A DNA stretch of 6,338 nucleotides. Origin: an uncultured Pseudorhodobacter sp. GTDB taxonomy: Bacteria > Pseudomonadota > Alphaproteobacteria > Rhodobacterales > Rhodobacteraceae. Each line of letters starts with the position of its first letter. Position 1 is the stretch's first letter. The DNA lies in NCBI GenBank assembly GCA_945957495.1, contig CAMFLG010000192.1:1-6338 (forward strand), written 5' to 3'. Made by a program: the position numbers and the translations under genes. Below the pieces are notes generated by a model. That model did no database searches and was not told where the DNA came from. It worked only from the letters and a program-made list of their open reading frames with translations. Shown piece by piece: positions 4,815 through 6,338 of this stretch.

Positions 4815-6338
4815 TCAGTGAAAGTCCCGACTTGGGAACAGCTTTTTCGCCTGCTCTCGCGGGTGGCGGGCTGATGAGCGAGGGACGGTTGGGACCGGGC
4901 GCTTGACTTCATCGGCCCGGCCGTCGTTGGCGTCGATCATCACGGGGCGGCCGAGGGTGGTCAGCAGGTGTGAGACATCCTCGACCCGTTCGGCGATCAG
5001 ATGGGTGGTGGGACCATCGCGTTCGATGCGGCCCGTAACGCGCACCAGCCGCCCGGCGATCACGGCTTTGCGGAAGGTCTCGTAGACCTTTTTCCAGACC
5101 ACCACATTCGCGGTGCCGGTTTCATCCTCCAGCGTCAGGAAGATCACACCCGAGGCGGTGCCGGGGCGTTGGCGGGTGATGACAAGGCCGGTGATAGTTA
5201 GGCGCCCTTTGGCTTGGGCCAGCCGTTCATGCGGCAGGCTTTCCGGCAGGCGGGGGCGCAGCAACTCCATCGGATGGGCGCGCAGGGACAGGCGGAGGGA
5301 TAGGTAATCCTCGATCACCTCTTGGCCCAAGGTCATCTGCGGCAGGGTGACGGCAGGCTCTACCCCGCCTTCCCCATCCGGGCCAAACAGCGGCAGGGGC
5401 GCGGGGGCTTTCAGCGCCTTGGCGGCCCAAAGCGCGTCGCGACGGGTCAGGCCAAGCGCCGAAAAAGCGTCCGCCTCGGCCAGCCGCTCCAGCGTGTCGG
5501 GATGCACGCCCGCCCTGCGCCAGAGGCTTTCGACATCGGGATAGCCGTTGCCGCGCGCTGCTGCGATCCAGGTGGCATCCTCCTCGCGCAGGCCTTTTAT
5601 CTGACGGAAGCCCAGCCGCAGGGCCAGTGCGCCATCGGGGCGGGGTTCCAGCGTGCAGTCCCATTCGGAATGGTTCACGGAAACCGGGCGCACCTCTACC
5701 CCATGATCGCGGGCATCGCGCACCAGTTGGGCGGGGGCGTAAAACCCCATCGGCTGGGAATTCAGAAGGGCGCAGGTGAATACCGCCTGATGGTGGCATT
5801 TGAGCCAGGCGGAGATATAGACCAACCGCGCAAAACTGGCGGCATGGCTTTCGGGGAAACCGTAACTGCCGAAGCCCTCGATCTGTGCGAAACAGCGCTC
5901 GGCAAAGCCTGCGTCATAGCCGCGTTCCAGCATGCCGCCAATGAAGCGATCACGGAAACCTCCGATGGTGCCCATCCGCTTGAAGGTGGCAAGGCTGCGG
6001 CGCAGGCGGTCGGCCTCGGACGGGGTGAAGCCGGCGGCGACCACGGCGATCTGCATTGCTTGCTCCTGGAACAGCGGCACGCCATAGGTGCGCTTCAACA
6101 CCTCCATCATGGCGGGACCAAGGTCTTCGACGGGCTCCAGTTCCATGCGGCGGCGAATGAAAGGGTTTACCATGCCGCCTTGAATCGGGCCAGGGCGGAC
6201 GATGGCCACCTCGCAGACCAGATCGTAAAACTTACGGGGCCGCATCCGGGGCAGGAAGTTCAATTGCGCCCTGCTTTCGACCTGAAACACCCCGATGGCA
6301 TCGGCCCTGCACAGCATTTCATAGACTTGGGCACGTTG
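4815..6338 (-). CDS. dnaE2: Error-prone DNA polymerase DnaE2/ImuC, C-terminal half (5' end beyond window)
   Basis: A C-family polymerase used in SOS translesion synthesis and mutagenesis, normally working with ImuB and ImuA. The frame is open to the right edge, so the start and the PHP and palm regions with the catalytic aspartates lie outside. The 507 residues present, of about 1,050-1,150, begin at QRAQVYEM. Numbered from that Met, they include CRADAIGVFQVESRAQ (3-18), RPGPIQGGMV in the fingers (41-50), YGVPLFQEQAMQIA (78-91), YGFPESHAASF (152-162) and WLKCHH (171-176). A helix-hairpin-helix-like region follows at about 258-300, then an OB fold from LTITGLVITRQR (373-384) through NVVVWKKVYE (404-413) to about 452, and a terminal HPREQAKKLFPSRDFH. 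The AIGVFQVESRAQ and SRDFH signatures separate DnaE2 from replicative DnaE1. No frameshift is seen. Any LexA box would be upstream, outside the window, where imuB and imuA usually precede it. Confidence 0.95.
   Translation of the reverse strand, partial: QRAQVYEMLCRADAIGVFQVESRAQLNFLPRMRPRKFYDLVCEVAIVRPGPIQGGMVNPFIRRRMELEPVEDLGPAMMEVLKRTYGVPLFQEQAMQIAVVAAGFTPSEADRLRRSLATFKRMGTIGGFRDRFIGGMLERGYDAGFAERCFAQIEGFGSYGFPESHAASFARLVYISAWLKCHHQAVFTCALLNSQPMGFYAPAQLVRDARDHGVEVRPVSVNHSEWDCTLEPRPDGALALRLGFRQIKGLREEDATWIAAARGNGYPDVESLWRRAGVHPDTLERLAEADAFSALGLTRRDALWAAKALKAPAPLPLFGPDGEGGVEPAVTLPQMTLGQEVIEDYLSLRLSLRAHPMELLRPRLPESLPHERLAQAKGRLTITGLVITRQRPGTASGVIFLTLEDETGTANVVVWKKVYETFRKAVIAGRLVRVTGRIERDGPTTHLIAERVEDVSHLLTTLGRPVMIDANDGRADEVKRPVPTVPRSSARHPREQAKKLFPSRDFH

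Noticed and set aside
4625..4906. A 93-codon + strand frame across the IS91 relic and the 3' end of dnaE2
   Set aside because: It is antisense to both the transposase relic and the conserved DnaE2 C-terminus and has no ribosome binding site or known motif.
5227..5799. A 190-codon minus-strand frame inside dnaE2
   Set aside because: It lies in a different frame of the same strand within a clearly conserved polymerase region, and its Pro/Arg/Gly-rich product has no recognisable motif.

Overview
The window looks like a piece of a high-GC alphaproteobacterial chromosome, most likely Rhodobacterales. This rests on GC-rich third codon positions, the style of the proteins, and a DnaE2-type polymerase together with an IS91-type relic. 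The organism assignment is inference. Every intact gene is read through without a frameshift, and two genes run off the window edges.

Left block, + strand (1-3181): an M81 (MlrC-like) metallopeptidase missing its N-terminus, a 12-helix MFS transporter of the sugar-efflux (SET/SotA) type, and a CutC-family TIM barrel. They are packed with a 2-nt gap and then an ATGA overlap, so they form one operon whose promoter lies left of the window.

Middle block, - strand (3154-4323): a RidA-family enamine/imine deaminase followed directly by glucosamine-6-phosphate deaminase (NagB), with TGA and ATG adjacent. This pair is transcribed from about 4350 toward the left and meets the cutC operon tail to tail, with a 28-bp coding overlap. 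Upstream of ridA are two near-identical 13-bp semi-palindromes of the GAAA-N5-TTTC type, which are candidate operators. Together the two blocks look like a small peptide plus amino-sugar (possibly peptidoglycan-derived) catabolic island. Only NagB's reaction is firm; the joint pathway is inference.

Intergenic region (4324-4814): it holds the ridA control region, a hairpin that overlaps the start of a doubtful 33-codon frame, and a decayed fragment of an IS91-family transposase zinc-binding domain with an in-frame TAA. This relic is not an open gene and is easily missed.

Right block, - strand (4815 to the edge): the C-terminal 507 residues of the error-prone polymerase DnaE2/ImuC, from just before the fingers motif through the OB fold to the terminal SRDFH. 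It is unrelated in function to the left genes. The relic between them suggests the two neighbourhoods meet at an old insertion or recombination point. I saw no tRNA, rRNA, CRISPR array or convincing intrinsic terminator.
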